From: Gammaproteobacteria bacterium
Lineage (GTDB): Bacteria > Pseudomonadota > Gammaproteobacteria > Enterobacterales > Kangiellaceae
Direction: 5' to 3'
Assembly (NCBI GenBank): GCA_013373375.1
Contig: JABXHY010000072.1
Span: 35,745 to 99,744, forward strand
Length of the DNA stretch: 64,000 nt
Part shown: piece after piece, positions 39,577 to 49,461 of the stretch
Layout of the letters: each line of letters opens with the position of its first letter
Numbering within the stretch: the stretch's first letter is position 1
Translations under genes and position numbers: made by a program
Notes under the pieces: generated by a model
The model's input: the letters and a program-made list of their open reading frames with translations, nothing else
What the model was told of the DNA's origin: nothing
Databases searched by the model: none

Positions 39577-41376
39577 TTACCCTTCTTGCTCTTCCAACTT
39601 TTCCTGCAATTGTGCTTGCCATAGTCGAGCGTAGTGTCCTTGTTTCTCCAATAACTCTTGATGATTGCCTTGTTCGACAACCTTCCCTTGATCCAGCACA
39701 AATATTTTATCAACATCAACTATCGTTGATAATCGATGAGCAATGATTAATGTTGTGTGGTTTCTAGCCACTTGATGAATAGCTTGCATAATAAAGCGCT
39801 CAGAATGACTATCAAGTGAAGAGGTTGCTTCGTCAAAAATTAAAATGGGCGATCCTTTTAATATGGTACGAGCGATAGCGACCCGCTGTTTTTCGCCGCC
39901 TGATAGTTTTAAACCTCGCTCACCCACCATGGTATCGTAGCCATTAGGCAACGCCGCAATAAAATCTCTTAGAAACGCATGCTCAACAGCTTGTTCAACG
40001 TCTACATCAGACACTTCAGTATTTCCGTAACGAATATTTTCGCCGATGGTTGTATTGAACAAAACAGTATCTTGAGGAACGATACCAATTTTTTGTCGTA
40101 AACTGAATTGAGTAACTCGCTTAATGTCTTGTCCATCTACCTTGATGCTGCCGGATGTAGGATCATAAAAACGATACAGTAATTTCATTATGGTGGACTT
40201 GCCTGCACCACTTGGTCCGACAAAGGCTACTTTGCTTCCAGCTTTTATTGTTAAATTTAAATCGTTTAGGATGGAGCGCTCTGGTGTGTAATGAAATCCT
40301 ACAGAGTCAAATTCAATTTCGCCTTGTTGGAATTCAAGCTGTTTTGCATCTTCAGCGTCATGAATGGATGGTTGCTCTTTCAGAAGATTAAACATTTTCT
40401 CGATATTAGCCATCGAACCTTTCATCTCTCGATAAACAAATCCAAAAAAGTTTAACGGCATGAAAATTTGCATGATGTAGCCATTGATCATAGTGAATTG
40501 ACCCAGACTTAACTCTCCATTCGCGACATTAAATCCGGCAAGTAACAGCATTCCGACCATTGCGACAGCAACGATCATTGCTTGGCCACTGTTTAATGCA
40601 AACAGACTTAAGCGATTTTTACGTCGAGCGGTTTCCCACTCGGCGAGTTCCAGGTCGTAGCGATCGGCTTCGTAGTGTTCATTATTAAAATATTTTACTG
40701 TTTCATAATTCAGCAAGCTATCGACCGCTGTGGTATTCGACTTTGAATCAGCTTCATTTGCTTGACGAATAAATTGAGTGCGCCATTCGGTTGCTTTGGC
40801 TGTCCAGGCAATATAACTGACGATGCAAGTTAAAATAATAAGAACAAAGTAAATTGAAAATTGCATGAAAAAAATGACGGTAACAAAAAGAACTTCAAGA
40901 AGAACAGGTACTATATTGAACACCATGAAACGAAGTAAAAAACTGACTCCAGAAACACCTCGCTCGATGTCGCGAGCGACTCCTCCGGTTCGTCGACTGA
41001 GATGAAAATTTATATCGAGAGCGTGTAAGTGTTTAAACACCGACAGACCTATGCGTCGCATTGCTCGCTCGGTTACTCTTCCGAATAGCAAATCTCTAAT
41101 TTCACCAAATAAAACATTCGACAGTCGAAGCACTCCATACATACTAATAAGTGCAATCGGAACAATTATTAAATCTGTACTGTCGCTTTCATTCAATGCA
41201 TCAACGGCTAAACCAAATACGTACGGAATACTGACACTGGCGACTTTTGCCACAATTAAGAATAACAAGGCAAAAGTGACTCGGTATTTATATTCAAATA
41301 AAAATGGGAGGAGTTGCTTGAGAGTTTGCCAACTGATTTCGTCATTAGTGTCGCTAGGAAAATGTCCGGAGCGCAT
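39577..41376 (-). CDS. Atm1/HMT1-type ABC exporter (fused permease and ATPase)
   Basis: 599 residues. Six-helix membrane domain (about 25-330), with the RTGGVARDIERGVSGVSFLLRF-type loop of the ABCB7/Atm1 group near residue 130. The ATPase domain (about 350-590) has Walker A GPSGAGKST, signature LSGGEKQRVAIAR, Walker B PILIFDEATSSLD and the H-loop AHRLST. Bacterial relatives export glutathione- or polysulfide-linked metals and confer metal tolerance. Homodimeric inner-membrane protein. A small secreted protein gene lies upstream in the same direction. Confidence 0.94.
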   Translation of the reverse strand: MRSGHFPSDTNDEISWQTLKQLLPFLFEYKYRVTFALLFLIVAKVASVSIPYVFGLAVDALNESDSTDLIIVPIALISMYGVLRLSNVLFGEIRDLLFGRVTERAMRRIGLSVFKHLHALDINFHLSRRTGGVARDIERGVSGVSFLLRFMVFNIVPVLLEVLFVTVIFFMQFSIYFVLIILTCIVSYIAWTAKATEWRTQFIRQANEADSKSNTTAVDSLLNYETVKYFNNEHYEADRYDLELAEWETARRKNRLSLFALNSGQAMIVAVAMVGMLLLAGFNVANGELSLGQFTMINGYIMQIFMPLNFFGFVYREMKGSMANIEKMFNLLKEQPSIHDAEDAKQLEFQQGEIEFDSVGFHYTPERSILNDLNLTIKAGSKVAFVGPSGAGKSTIMKLLYRFYDPTSGSIKVDGQDIKRVTQFSLRQKIGIVPQDTVLFNTTIGENIRYGNTEVSDVDVEQAVEHAFLRDFIAALPNGYDTMVGERGLKLSGGEKQRVAIARTILKGSPILIFDEATSSLDSHSERFIMQAIHQVARNHTTLIIAHRLSTIVDVDKIFVLDQGKVVEQGNHQELLEKQGHYARLWQAQLQEKLEEQEG

Positions 41377-41436
41377 AGTCTTATTCCAGGAGTAAAGTTG
41401 ATGTTTTCACATTAATCGGATTTTCGAAGGACTCGT

Positions 41437-41901
41437 CTATTTTGAATAACGAGTTTCGAGGTATTTGGCATATTCTTGAGACGGTATGAGTGACAGCACA
41501 ACGGGACCTCTTAGCTCACCTGCCGTCCATTCTCCAATCAGTATGCCTTTTTCAAACTTAACTTCGTAATTAACACTATGATCTCGACCACCTGAGCCAT
41601 CATAAGTTTTAATAAAGTTAAAGACATTATTTTTGAAGACGCCACTGATAGTTGATCTCGCGACCGTTGGTGTTTTTTCAAACATTACTAGCTCAATGAT
41701 TTCGCCACTTACCGTTTTACCATCGTGCACCATTGCAAGAGAAAAGCTGCCACCCACTGAAGCAGGTTGATTATAGTAGCCGAAGTAGCCGGACCATATA
41801 CCAGAGAAGTTTGACTGATTTGACTCTTCTGACTTAACGTCATTGATTGTCAACATAAAGCAAACAGTAAATAAACATCTAACAAATAAGTGAAACTGCA
41901 T
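41437..41901 (-). CDS. Small secreted protein, unknown
   Basis: 154 residues with a signal peptide (about 1-24, VKSEE at the cut). The mature part is beta-rich: FSGIWSGYFGYYNQ, SFSLAMVHDGKTVSGEIIE, STISGVFKNNVFNFIKTYD, VNYEVKFEKGILIGEWTAGE. The repeated short strands with Gly turns suggest a small lipocalin- or avidin-like barrel. No family name can be given. It lies 60 nt upstream of the Atm1-type exporter on the same strand and may be co-transcribed. Confidence 0.65.
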   Translation of the reverse strand: MQFHLFVRCLFTVCFMLTINDVKSEESNQSNFSGIWSGYFGYYNQPASVGGSFSLAMVHDGKTVSGEIIELVMFEKTPTVARSTISGVFKNNVFNFIKTYDGSGGRDHSVNYEVKFEKGILIGEWTAGELRGPVVLSLIPSQEYAKYLETRYSK

Positions 41902-42094
41902 CGGTTCGTGACCTTATTGTGTGGCAGGGAGTCAGTCGTTAGACTATAACGTTAAACACGACAAAGTTTGACACATCAACTTTATAGCTGCAAACCGTGG
42001 CTTCTGAGTTGAAGCGAATATTTAAATGGCCTGTCATTCAAGGTGCGAATTTTAAGCAAAGGCTTACTTTAAAGAAAATTTAAATGGGTACATT

Positions 42095-42790
42095 ATGTGC
42101 GGTCGCTATCTTTTACGTAATCAGCCTGAGTTTACAACTCATAATCCCTGGCGAGAATTCTGGGATGACATTAGTCAAATCATACCTCGATTTAATATCG
42201 CGCCTTCGCAAAAGTGCCCTCTTATTGTCGCATCACCTAATGGTCCTCAACTGGCGTGGATGACTTGGGGGTTTAGACCAACCTGGGCAAAATCGTCTTT
42301 CACTAAAATTAATGCGCGAAGCGAATCTGTCGCCGACAGTAAAATGTTTGGTGCTTCGTTCAAAACTCAGCGTTGTTTAGTTCCCGCTGATGGCTTTTTT
42401 GAACCTGAGGGAGAAGCCCATCAAAAAAATCGTCCATGGCATTTGTTTGAATATAGCGATCAGCGAGCTTTTATGATGGCAGGAATTTGGACCACTTTTG
42501 ACGATGGTAAGGTCAATCAAGATAACTTTTGTATTCTGACCACAGAGGCGAACGAGTTAGTAGGCGCTGTTCATCATCGCATGCCATTAATTTTGGATGA
42601 AAGCAGTTGGAAAGACTGGCTGAATACTTCAGAGTCGCAGACTCTTGCACCTTTGATGCAATCTAAATCGTATGTTGGCATGCAAGAATATGCGGTGACC
42701 GATACTGCGAAAAACCCTTCACTGGATAACAAGCAGTGTATCGAGCCTGCTGGCACACCTAAGCCTGGCGACAACTTAAGTTTGTTTTAA
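42095..42790 (+). CDS. SRAP/YedK (HMCES) abasic-site processing protein
   Basis: 231 residues. Starts MCGRY: after Met removal the N-terminal Cys2 attacks abasic DNA and forms a protective thiazolidine crosslink. Other family motifs: PRFNIAPSQ, WGFRPTWA, KINARSES, RCLVPADGFFEP and HHRMPLIL, covering the catalytic Asn, Glu and His positions. It shields abasic sites in single-stranded DNA. No SOS box is obvious upstream. Monocistronic. Confidence 0.96.
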   Translation: MCGRYLLRNQPEFTTHNPWREFWDDISQIIPRFNIAPSQKCPLIVASPNGPQLAWMTWGFRPTWAKSSFTKINARSESVADSKMFGASFKTQRCLVPADGFFEPEGEAHQKNRPWHLFEYSDQRAFMMAGIWTTFDDGKVNQDNFCILTTEANELVGAVHHRMPLILDESSWKDWLNTSESQTLAPLMQSKSYVGMQEYAVTDTAKNPSLDNKQCIEPAGTPKPGDNLSLF

Positions 42791-42810
42791 TAAAAAATAA
42801 TGACGTAAAT

Positions 42811-43674
42811 TTACTGCGAATTTGACAGTGATTTGGGCTTGCGGCTTGACCAGATAACCGATACGGCAATCACACAACCGCCAAGAATCAGCGTTGGCCA
42901 ATAAAGGTTGTGACTCCAAAAAAGAAAGTTAACTAACAGTCCGAGCGGAATTAGGGCATTGTTCATAGTCGCAAGTTGCCCTGTATTAACCTGTTTGGCA
43001 CCGTAATTCCACAAAAAATAACCCAGCCCAGAAGCCGCCACTCCAAGCCACAAAATCACACCGTATTGAAGCGTATTGTCTGGTATCTTTGCCCAGTCAG
43101 CAAATATTATTGCCGTCGTACCGGTTAGTATTAGCGCTCCTAGAAAAAAGAAGACAAAGTGTTGTCGTTGCGACTGCAAATTGGTGTCGGCGAGACGCCG
43201 ATAAGCAACTTGACCAAAGGCAAAACAGATGTTGGCAGCTTGAACCAACAAGAGTCCAAACCAAAAGTTCTGGCTCGGGGATTGATAACGAATGATAGCA
43301 GCACCAATCACAGATAATACTGCAGGCCAAAACCAGTGCCAACGGAATTGCCTGACAAAAATAAGGTCATCGAGTAGTGATACATAAACCGGGGTGAAAA
43401 TGGTAAAGAGTAATACTTCTGGTACCGATAAAAATAAAAAGCTGTGATATAAAAATAAATACATCAGGCCAATTTGAACAGCACCAATCATCATGAGTTT
43501 CAGAGCCATAAAGGGCTGAATTTTATTGAAACGGATAAAAGGGATAAACACGAGTATCGCCAGTACCATTCGACTGAACACCGCTATGTATCCATCTACT
43601 TCGCCTGCTAGAAATTCGCCAATCAGAGAAAAGCTAAAAGCCCAGAGAAGGGTAACCAAAACTAACCAGCGCAT
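42811..43674 (-). CDS. EamA-type (DMT superfamily) transporter
   Basis: 287 residues, ten hydrophobic helices in two EamA halves (about 1-130 and 145-280). Typical segments are WLVLVTLLWAFSFSLIGEFL at the start and ILWLGVAASGLGYFLWNYGA in the second half. The family exports amino acids and metabolites; substrate unknown. Its start is 6 nt after the stop of the ChpA-like gene, so the two are co-transcribed, although a functional link is not evident. Confidence 0.88.
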   Translation of the reverse strand: MRWLVLVTLLWAFSFSLIGEFLAGEVDGYIAVFSRMVLAILVFIPFIRFNKIQPFMALKLMMIGAVQIGLMYLFLYHSFLFLSVPEVLLFTIFTPVYVSLLDDLIFVRQFRWHWFWPAVLSVIGAAIIRYQSPSQNFWFGLLLVQAANICFAFGQVAYRRLADTNLQSQRQHFVFFFLGALILTGTTAIIFADWAKIPDNTLQYGVILWLGVAASGLGYFLWNYGAKQVNTGQLATMNNALIPLGLLVNFLFWSHNLYWPTLILGGCVIAVSVIWSSRKPKSLSNSQ

Positions 43675-43680
43675 AAATTA

Positions 43681-45345
43681 TTATCGTTCGATGTAAGCTT
43701 TAAGTCGAGCCAAGTTCTCGTCTGCAAACTGGTAAATTTTTTCACTCGGAATATGATTTTTTTCCAGCGTTTCGAGGTGAAACTCAATGCTGCAAAGAAT
43801 ATCGGCCAATAATTCAAGTGCTTGCATGGTAGCGGGTTGTTTCAAGAAATACTGGTGAGATAATTCAATCAACTCATCAATAAGAGTTATGATGTTGTTC
43901 GCGTTTAAGTCTGTCAGTTTTTGCGCAGCGCGTTCAAGTGATGCGGGCATCGAATGCAGCAATTCAGGATCGTGTTCCTGTTTGCTGTAGTTTTCGATCT
44001 GCGTAATTACCTGATGAATTTGTTTGCGACCGTAATTAACCGCTTCAGACTGCTCCACCGTTAATGATTTACGATTTAGATTGGTTTGAGACTTAGGACC
44101 GCTGTGTTTGCGCTCGTTCAAGAAGCTTTCAATTTTCGCCAATACATCACTGGTAAATCGCCGATCGGTGTCGTTTAACTTAACATTTTTATTCATGGTT
44201 AATTCGATTCGTTCGACTGCTTCTTTCAACTGGATTTCTAATGACTGATATTCCAGTACCGAGAATAAGCTGTGCAATTGTTTTACCTGATGGTACAACT
44301 GGCTCAACTCTTCAGAGTTTGCATCATAATCTTCGGCGATAAGATCGGTTTGAACTTTTAAGATGTCTTCGAGAATCGTGTCAAACAACGAGGCGTAATC
44401 GTCTTCTTTTAAACCTTTTAATAACAAGAACTCTTGCGCAAGGTTACGCTCGGTGAGACCAGTATTTTGCAAATCAAAATGAATCCGGAGCTCTTCGGTT
44501 AATGGCTCGCTGGAGTCTGATAAACTGACTAAATAAAGTAATTCGAAAGCCAGCTGTTCTGCTTTTTCACGATTTTTGTAATTAATATTATGATCAACTC
44601 TGCCGAGCTCACGGATTTGTAAATCGAGTCGTGACATCAGCTTAATTCGATCGGGCCGGACAATTAATCCACCGTTCTGAAAGCCTTCAATTGCGCCTGC
44701 TGCAATCCACCACAGGTTAGGCGCGCTCGGACAACCGCATTGCTTGTCGAGTTTGAGCAGTGCTCGAGACATCATGCCAAGTCCACCGGAAACATTGGTT
44801 TTTCGAATTATCTCAATCAATCCCATCTGGAACATCTGCCTGAGGCGACGAGAGGTTTTCACTTTTTCATAGTCGTCCAGACGATTTCTTGACTCAAGGT
44901 CTTCTCTGACTTTGCGATGGTTGGCTTCAAAGAAGCTGGACTCGGCAAACAGCGGTTGGTTACTGGTTGCTCGTAAGTCGTTGATAATGGTGAACAGCAA
45001 TTGTGGTAAGTCGAATGGCTTGGTACAAATAAAATCGATGTAGCGTTCCATAATTGTCAGACTGTAGATGACAGCTTCGAGGCGCTCGTCGTCCTCTTCG
45101 CTATACGGATCGCTAAACTGTTTTAGAATATTACATATATCGCGAGTGAGCAGGGCGGCAGACTGCAGTTCGATAAAAGTGAAAACTCGATTGAGCTGGT
45201 AAACACTGGACCAGGCGGCTTTCCTCGCTTCTGCGCCATTTTCACCATTGTGATATCGCTCTAACGAGCTAATAGCGTCGTTCACCGAACTACGAATGAT
45301 ATCGGCAATCATCGAAACTGATGTTATCTGATCCTGGTATGGCAT
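43681..45345 (-). CDS. Orphan ChpA/PilL N-terminal (HPt-like) module
   Basis: 554 residues, all helical, no membrane segment. The first about 160 residues match the N-terminal region of the type IV pilus chemotaxis kinase ChpA by eye: an HPt-like bundle, then ARKAAWSSVYQLNRVFTFIE, LQSAALLTRDICNIL and PFDLPQLLFTIINDLRATSN. The protein ends where ChpA would continue with its HPt series, kinase and receiver domains. No H-box His motif, ATPase motif or CheY-like Asp is visible. It may be a protein-interaction partner of a Chp-type pathway. The EamA gene follows 6 nt downstream. Confidence 0.72.
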   Translation of the reverse strand: MPYQDQITSVSMIADIIRSSVNDAISSLERYHNGENGAEARKAAWSSVYQLNRVFTFIELQSAALLTRDICNILKQFSDPYSEEDDERLEAVIYSLTIMERYIDFICTKPFDLPQLLFTIINDLRATSNQPLFAESSFFEANHRKVREDLESRNRLDDYEKVKTSRRLRQMFQMGLIEIIRKTNVSGGLGMMSRALLKLDKQCGCPSAPNLWWIAAGAIEGFQNGGLIVRPDRIKLMSRLDLQIRELGRVDHNINYKNREKAEQLAFELLYLVSLSDSSEPLTEELRIHFDLQNTGLTERNLAQEFLLLKGLKEDDYASLFDTILEDILKVQTDLIAEDYDANSEELSQLYHQVKQLHSLFSVLEYQSLEIQLKEAVERIELTMNKNVKLNDTDRRFTSDVLAKIESFLNERKHSGPKSQTNLNRKSLTVEQSEAVNYGRKQIHQVITQIENYSKQEHDPELLHSMPASLERAAQKLTDLNANNIITLIDELIELSHQYFLKQPATMQALELLADILCSIEFHLETLEKNHIPSEKIYQFADENLARLKAYIER

Positions 45346-45994
45346 AGTTGCCCTGGGTTCCTAAACGCTAAAATTGAGATACTACTGTAATCAGTCGAAA
45401 ATTCAATGGTGAATTCACCAAAGTGGTGGTGAAGTTGTGGTTTATTTTCAATTGCTTACGAGTATTATCACCGTTTAATCAATAATCTTCATTTTCGTCG
45501 TTATTTTGCTCGACCAAACTTAAGTGGCTTGGGCGGCGACGACAATAGTAGTGTCAACTAACTATAGTTCGGGAAACTGCTTTATGCGAAGGCAATTGAG
45601 CACTAAATCTCGATAGTTTTCAAATTGTTATGTAAACCTCGTTAAAAAATTATAAAGTTTAGTAAAATGCTTTGTGACCGTTATTGTCAACCAAATATAG
45701 CGATAGAACCGAGTTAATTTAAAGCTAAGGTTCCGCTTGCAGAGTAATGGCTGAGATCGACGACTCAAATGCCTAACCACTTTAAGTTGTCATTACTATA
45801 ATGAGCAAGTGAGCGCTGTATCGCGGAGGAGCAAAGTTTATTCCTTCACTTTAAAGTGTTAGGGTACGCGCCCAGCACACATTGTTACCGGGTAAGCACT
45901 GTTACCGAATAAGCACTGTAACCGAGTACTCTCAGCAACCGAGTAAGCTCTGCAATCGACTGTTGCTAATAAGAATTGGAATTTGATAGTTACC
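45346..45994. other. 649-bp gene-free region with palindrome and tandem repeats
   Basis: No convincing reading frame on either strand. Contains a palindrome CACTTTAAAGTG (45847-45858) and, close to the MscS gene, the 17-bp tandem array listed separately. It must hold promoters for the divergent ChpA-like and MscS genes. Confidence 0.5.
45884..45951. repeat. 17-bp tandem repeats (four units)
   Basis: Units start at 45884, 45901, 45918 and 45935, with consensus GTTACCGAGTAAGCACT. The first two differ at two positions; the last two are more degenerate, and a fifth partial unit follows. Confidence 0.88.
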
Positions 45995-46912
45995 ATGACA
46001 TTAAGCGAACTTTTTGAACAACTTCAATCACTCATAAGCGAATATAAGCTATGGAGCTCATTGCTGCTTATTCTCGTTGTGGTGGCTATCCGTGAGTGGG
46101 TGATTAACTACGTTCGTAAACGTGCTAAGCGAAAGGGTAAAGATCGTCGGTCAACGATTAGCAGTATTCGTAACTTCACTAATTTTCTAGGGTTCATTCT
46201 GATCTTTATTCTTTGGTCAGATGACATTAAAGATTTTGCGTTGTCGATTGCCGCGTTTACCGTTGCTATCATTTTAGCCACCCGAGAGTACATTCAATGT
46301 TTATTGGGCTTTGTTTATCTATCGAGTGTACGTGCTTTTTCTGTTGGCGATTGGATAGAGATTGACGGCCAATACGGAGAGGTTGCGAGTCGAGATTGGT
46401 TAAAGGTGACATTACTTGAAGTGGATAATAAAGCTTACAGTTACACTGGAAAAACAGCTTCTATCCCCAATAACCGATTTGTTACTCAAGCTGTCAAAAA
46501 TCTAAATTATTTGCGCCGTTACGCAACGCATACTTTTCATATTACCGTAGAGCCGGTTAAAAATATATTTCAGTTAAAAAGTCCGCTATTAGAAAAGGCG
46601 AAAGAATATTGTGAGCCTTTCCATGACGTGGCAACTCGATACAGCCTTTTGATTGAAAAACGACTTGATGTTCCAATTGCCGGTCCCGAACCCGATATTC
46701 AGATTCATACTAATGAACTAGCGCATTTGGTTATGGAGATTACCGTATTTTGCCCAACAGAATTGGCTGTGGAAATTGAGCAAAAGCTGACACAAGATTT
46801 CTTCCATCTCTATTACAACAATGCCATCGGAGAGCTTGTTGAGTCCGAGTCACACCAGAAGATTGTGCAAGATGTCGATCAGGAATCGCATTTGAACGCT
46901 AATCAAGCATAA
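45995..46912 (+). CDS. MscS-type mechanosensitive channel
   Basis: 305 residues from ATG 45995; a TTG at 45983 would add four residues. Three membrane helices (about 20-110), then the MscS beta domain: VRAFSVGDWIEIDGQYGEVA and SIPNNRFV, the standard family motifs. The C-terminal part (about 180-305) is the soluble vestibule. The channel opens under hypo-osmotic stress to release solutes. Two membrane segments precede the pore helix, as in short MscS proteins such as YnaI-related types. Monocistronic. Confidence 0.92.
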   Translation: MTLSELFEQLQSLISEYKLWSSLLLILVVVAIREWVINYVRKRAKRKGKDRRSTISSIRNFTNFLGFILIFILWSDDIKDFALSIAAFTVAIILATREYIQCLLGFVYLSSVRAFSVGDWIEIDGQYGEVASRDWLKVTLLEVDNKAYSYTGKTASIPNNRFVTQAVKNLNYLRRYATHTFHITVEPVKNIFQLKSPLLEKAKEYCEPFHDVATRYSLLIEKRLDVPIAGPEPDIQIHTNELAHLVMEITVFCPTELAVEIEQKLTQDFFHLYYNNAIGELVESESHQKIVQDVDQESHLNANQA

Positions 46913-46948
46913 CTTAAAGCTTTCGCTAATTTGAATTTAATCTGGTTG

Positions 46949-47704
46949 TTAATTGTTTCGATAGTAACCAAACACTTGTCGAATTAAAGCGCTCGCCTGA
47001 CCCCATGGATCTTGTCGGATACTCTTTTCAACATCGGCGACTTTGGTGAATAACGCATCAGTTGCTTTTTGAGTGACGTATTGGTCAAGATCGGCATTGC
47101 TCGGCATGTTGATGCCAGCCGCTGTCGCGTAGAAAGATACTTTGCTGGCGAAATCTTTGTACTCTTTGGTTACGCCGACTGCGTCGGTAGAGCGAGCAAC
47201 AATGGGTAAAAATCGTTGAGTCAAGGTTGGACGCATTGTGCGCTCAAAATATTGTGTTGCGGCATTATCACTGCCACGCATTATGCTAACGACATCGTTT
47301 AGCGTCATTTGCTGAATGCTAGCTTTAAAAGCATCTTTCGCGATTGGAACCGCTTTCTCTGCAGCACGGTTCATCGACATTTCAAAATCATCAACGTATC
47401 GGCCTAATCCTAAATCCCTGGCTTGTTGACCTAGCTTTTGTAAGTCCCCAGGTAAAGGAATTCTAAATGCGCCCGAGCTGAAGCCTCCATTGGTTCCTAA
47501 TTGTTGAATACTTTTATCGATTCCCTGACTGAGCGCTTGTTTAATTGCCGTTTGAGTATCGACTTGAGAAGGAGTGGTTTGCTGTGACTGTTGAGCGATT
47601 TGTCCTGCTGTATCCAGTATCGGTTGTAACTCTTTACATCCAGAAATACTGAGTAAAGACGCTAACACTATCAAACTGGATTTTTTCAAATTTATATGTC
47701 TCAT
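46949..47704 (-). CDS. DUF4197 lipoprotein
   Basis: 251 residues from ATG 47704, with GGAG five bases upstream; GTG 47710 is an alternative. Lipoprotein signal (about 1-22, lipobox SISGC). The mature protein is helical: AIKQALSQGIDKSIQQLG, then FRIPLPGDLQKLGQQARDLG, DFEMSMNRAAEKAVPIAKDA, MRGSDNAATQYFERTM and a C-terminal EKSIRQDPWGQASALIRQVF. These blocks are the DUF4197 signature. Function unknown; widely conserved in Gram-negative bacteria. Confidence 0.92.
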   Translation of the reverse strand: MRHINLKKSSLIVLASLLSISGCKELQPILDTAGQIAQQSQQTTPSQVDTQTAIKQALSQGIDKSIQQLGTNGGFSSGAFRIPLPGDLQKLGQQARDLGLGRYVDDFEMSMNRAAEKAVPIAKDAFKASIQQMTLNDVVSIMRGSDNAATQYFERTMRPTLTQRFLPIVARSTDAVGVTKEYKDFASKVSFYATAAGINMPSNADLDQYVTQKATDALFTKVADVEKSIRQDPWGQASALIRQVFGYYRNN

Positions 47705-47734
47705 ACCCACTCCATATTTTGTAATGTCGAATGT

Positions 47735-48154
47735 TTATTTTGCTAGATGAATCGCCAGCATAATAATTAACACTAAATTACTGATTAAGGCAATCATATA
47801 GAAATAACTGCGCGGACTTGGATTTTTTTCAGTTGCAATGACATAGTAAAGCACCATATGGATGATTCGTGCTATTGCATAGGTCCAAATCAATATAGTT
47901 AACCATTTGATATCCATACCACTGGCAAAAGCCGCCGCCACAGGAATGAAAAACATCACTACGTTTTCGAGCGAATTTAAAAACGTACGGTGACTGCGAA
48001 ATACGAAGGAGCTGTGACTTAAATTACTGTCGACTATTCCTGGTACGTAATGACTTTGGCGTCGATGTGCGATTGAAGCAACAACAGCTTGAATAAAAAT
48101 AGTGGTTCCGATGACCCATATTCCCCAGTAGGCAAGTTGGTAAGATTCAAACAT
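47735..48154 (-). CDS. MAPEG family membrane protein
   Basis: 139 residues with four hydrophobic segments. The motif FRSHRTFLNSLENVVMFF is the MAPEG hallmark (conserved Arg/Asn/Glu segment of microsomal glutathione transferases), followed by TYAIARIIHMVLYY. Eukaryotic relatives are membrane glutathione transferases or peroxidases; bacterial ones are mostly uncharacterised. Starts after TAAAAGGAAAAA. It lies about 30 nt before the DUF4197 lipoprotein gene in the same direction, probably one transcript. Confidence 0.9.
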   Translation of the reverse strand: MFESYQLAYWGIWVIGTTIFIQAVVASIAHRRQSHYVPGIVDSNLSHSSFVFRSHRTFLNSLENVVMFFIPVAAAFASGMDIKWLTILIWTYAIARIIHMVLYYVIATEKNPSPRSYFYMIALISNLVLIIMLAIHLAK

Positions 48155-48531
48155 ATATTTTTCCTTTTATTGTGATGTTATTTATTGGACGAATTTATGA
48201 GCGCTGTGCGGGCTATTTAAAGTAGGCTACCTAAAAGAGACTATCTTAAGTAGGCTATACAAGTCAGCACAAAACAAACGTTATAAAACAAAGGTTATGT
48301 TGAGCAACGCATTTTTATTTATTCGCTTGATACTACCGAAAATATTCGGCAATTACGATTACGGAATGGGATTCTTTTTAACTATTATGAGAATTATTGA
48401 ATGGGCTCATGCTTGTGAGATTTTCACTATAGATTGGTGTAGGCTCATGAGGTTCAAAGGGCTAGGAAGATAATTGTTTTGGTAGGATGTCCGGCAGTTA
48501 GGCAGCGTTCGTTAGTTAACTCTTTGACAAG
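48155..48531. other. 377-bp gene-free region with 14-bp tandem arrays
   Basis: No reading frame of note. The first third holds the 14-bp tandem units listed separately. An inverted repeat AGTTAAC / GTTAACT at 48514-48536 overlaps the 3' end of the diguanylate cyclase gene and may be its terminator stem, without a T-run. Confidence 0.45.
48211..48298. repeat. 14-bp tandem repeats, two families
   Basis: Four units of the GGCTATTTAAAGTA kind at 48211, 48225, 48239 and 48253, then two near-identical units AAAACAAACGTTAT (48271) and AAAACAAAGGTTAT (48285). Both families have exactly the same period. Confidence 0.82.
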
Positions 48532-49422
48532 TTAACCAACGGCGACTCGATTTCTTCCTTGTTCTTTGGCTTGGTAAAGAGCGGTATCCGCCTTTTTAAT
48601 CAATGAGTCTAAAGTGTCTTCTTCAAACTTCGTCAATCCAATACTTATGGTTAAAGGATTACTTAAGCCAAGTTCTTGCCAATTAAAATTTTCAACATTC
48701 ACCCTTATTCTATTGGCCATGTCAGTGGCGTTCTTTAATTTAATTTCTGGCAATACAATACAGAACTCTTCGCCTCCAACGCGTCCCACTGTATCCACCG
48801 CTCGAATATCATTTTTGAGTATTTGAGCTAGCTGACGCAGAACTTTATCACCAACAGGATGCCCGTAAGTGTCATTAATCTGTTTAAAGTGATCGATGTC
48901 GAGCATCATAAAGCTCAGAGCTGTTTGATATCGAGAGGCTTTTTCAAGGGCATGGGTTGCTATTTGGTAAGTGTGGTGTCGATTGTTTATGCCGGTGAGG
49001 CTATCAATGGTTGCCTCGTGATAAAGTTGCTTTTCGCGTTGTTTACGCTCCGATGCATCTCGTTCGATAAAAAGAAAGTGAGTGACGCAATAGTCGACAT
49101 CAAACAAAGGCACCATTTTCAGGTCTATCCAATGCTTTTGTCCTTTCTTATCGTAGTTAACAATTTCGGTATGAACTGAATGTCCGGTTTTTAAGGCATG
49201 GCGAATTTTTTCCCGGCTTTCGTCACTGGTGCCGTCACCTTGCAAAATTCTTGGTGAGCGACCAATAATTTCTTCCCGGGTGTATAGAAACAGTTCGCAG
49301 AAGGCATCGTTGACGTAAACAATTTTGTTGTTACCCGGATCGGCGAGTTCTACTTCCGTTATCATTATAATATCGAGCGCATTGTCTACTGCTTGTCGAA
49401 ATAAGTGATCGGGAAGATGCAT
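48532..49422 (-). CDS. Diguanylate cyclase with N-terminal PAS domain
   Basis: 296 residues. PAS domain about 5-130 (KIVYVNDAFCELFLYTREEI, then GRSPRILQGDGTSD), a PAC segment DLKMVPLFDVD, then a GGDEF domain (about 145-296) with active-site GGEEF and the inhibitory I-site RAVD five residues before it, so product feedback is likely. It synthesises c-di-GMP from two GTP. The PAS has the LOV-like R-LQG motif but lacks the photo-active Cys (SPR in place of NCR). Soluble. A PAS-only homologue lies 39 nt upstream on the same strand. Confidence 0.94.
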   Translation of the reverse strand: MHLPDHLFRQAVDNALDIIMITEVELADPGNNKIVYVNDAFCELFLYTREEIIGRSPRILQGDGTSDESREKIRHALKTGHSVHTEIVNYDKKGQKHWIDLKMVPLFDVDYCVTHFLFIERDASERKQREKQLYHEATIDSLTGINNRHHTYQIATHALEKASRYQTALSFMMLDIDHFKQINDTYGHPVGDKVLRQLAQILKNDIRAVDTVGRVGGEEFCIVLPEIKLKNATDMANRIRVNVENFNWQELGLSNPLTISIGLTKFEEDTLDSLIKKADTALYQAKEQGRNRVAVG

Positions 49423-49461
49423 ATCAGTACTTCGCTAACTATAGGGTTCGTATCGTTATTG

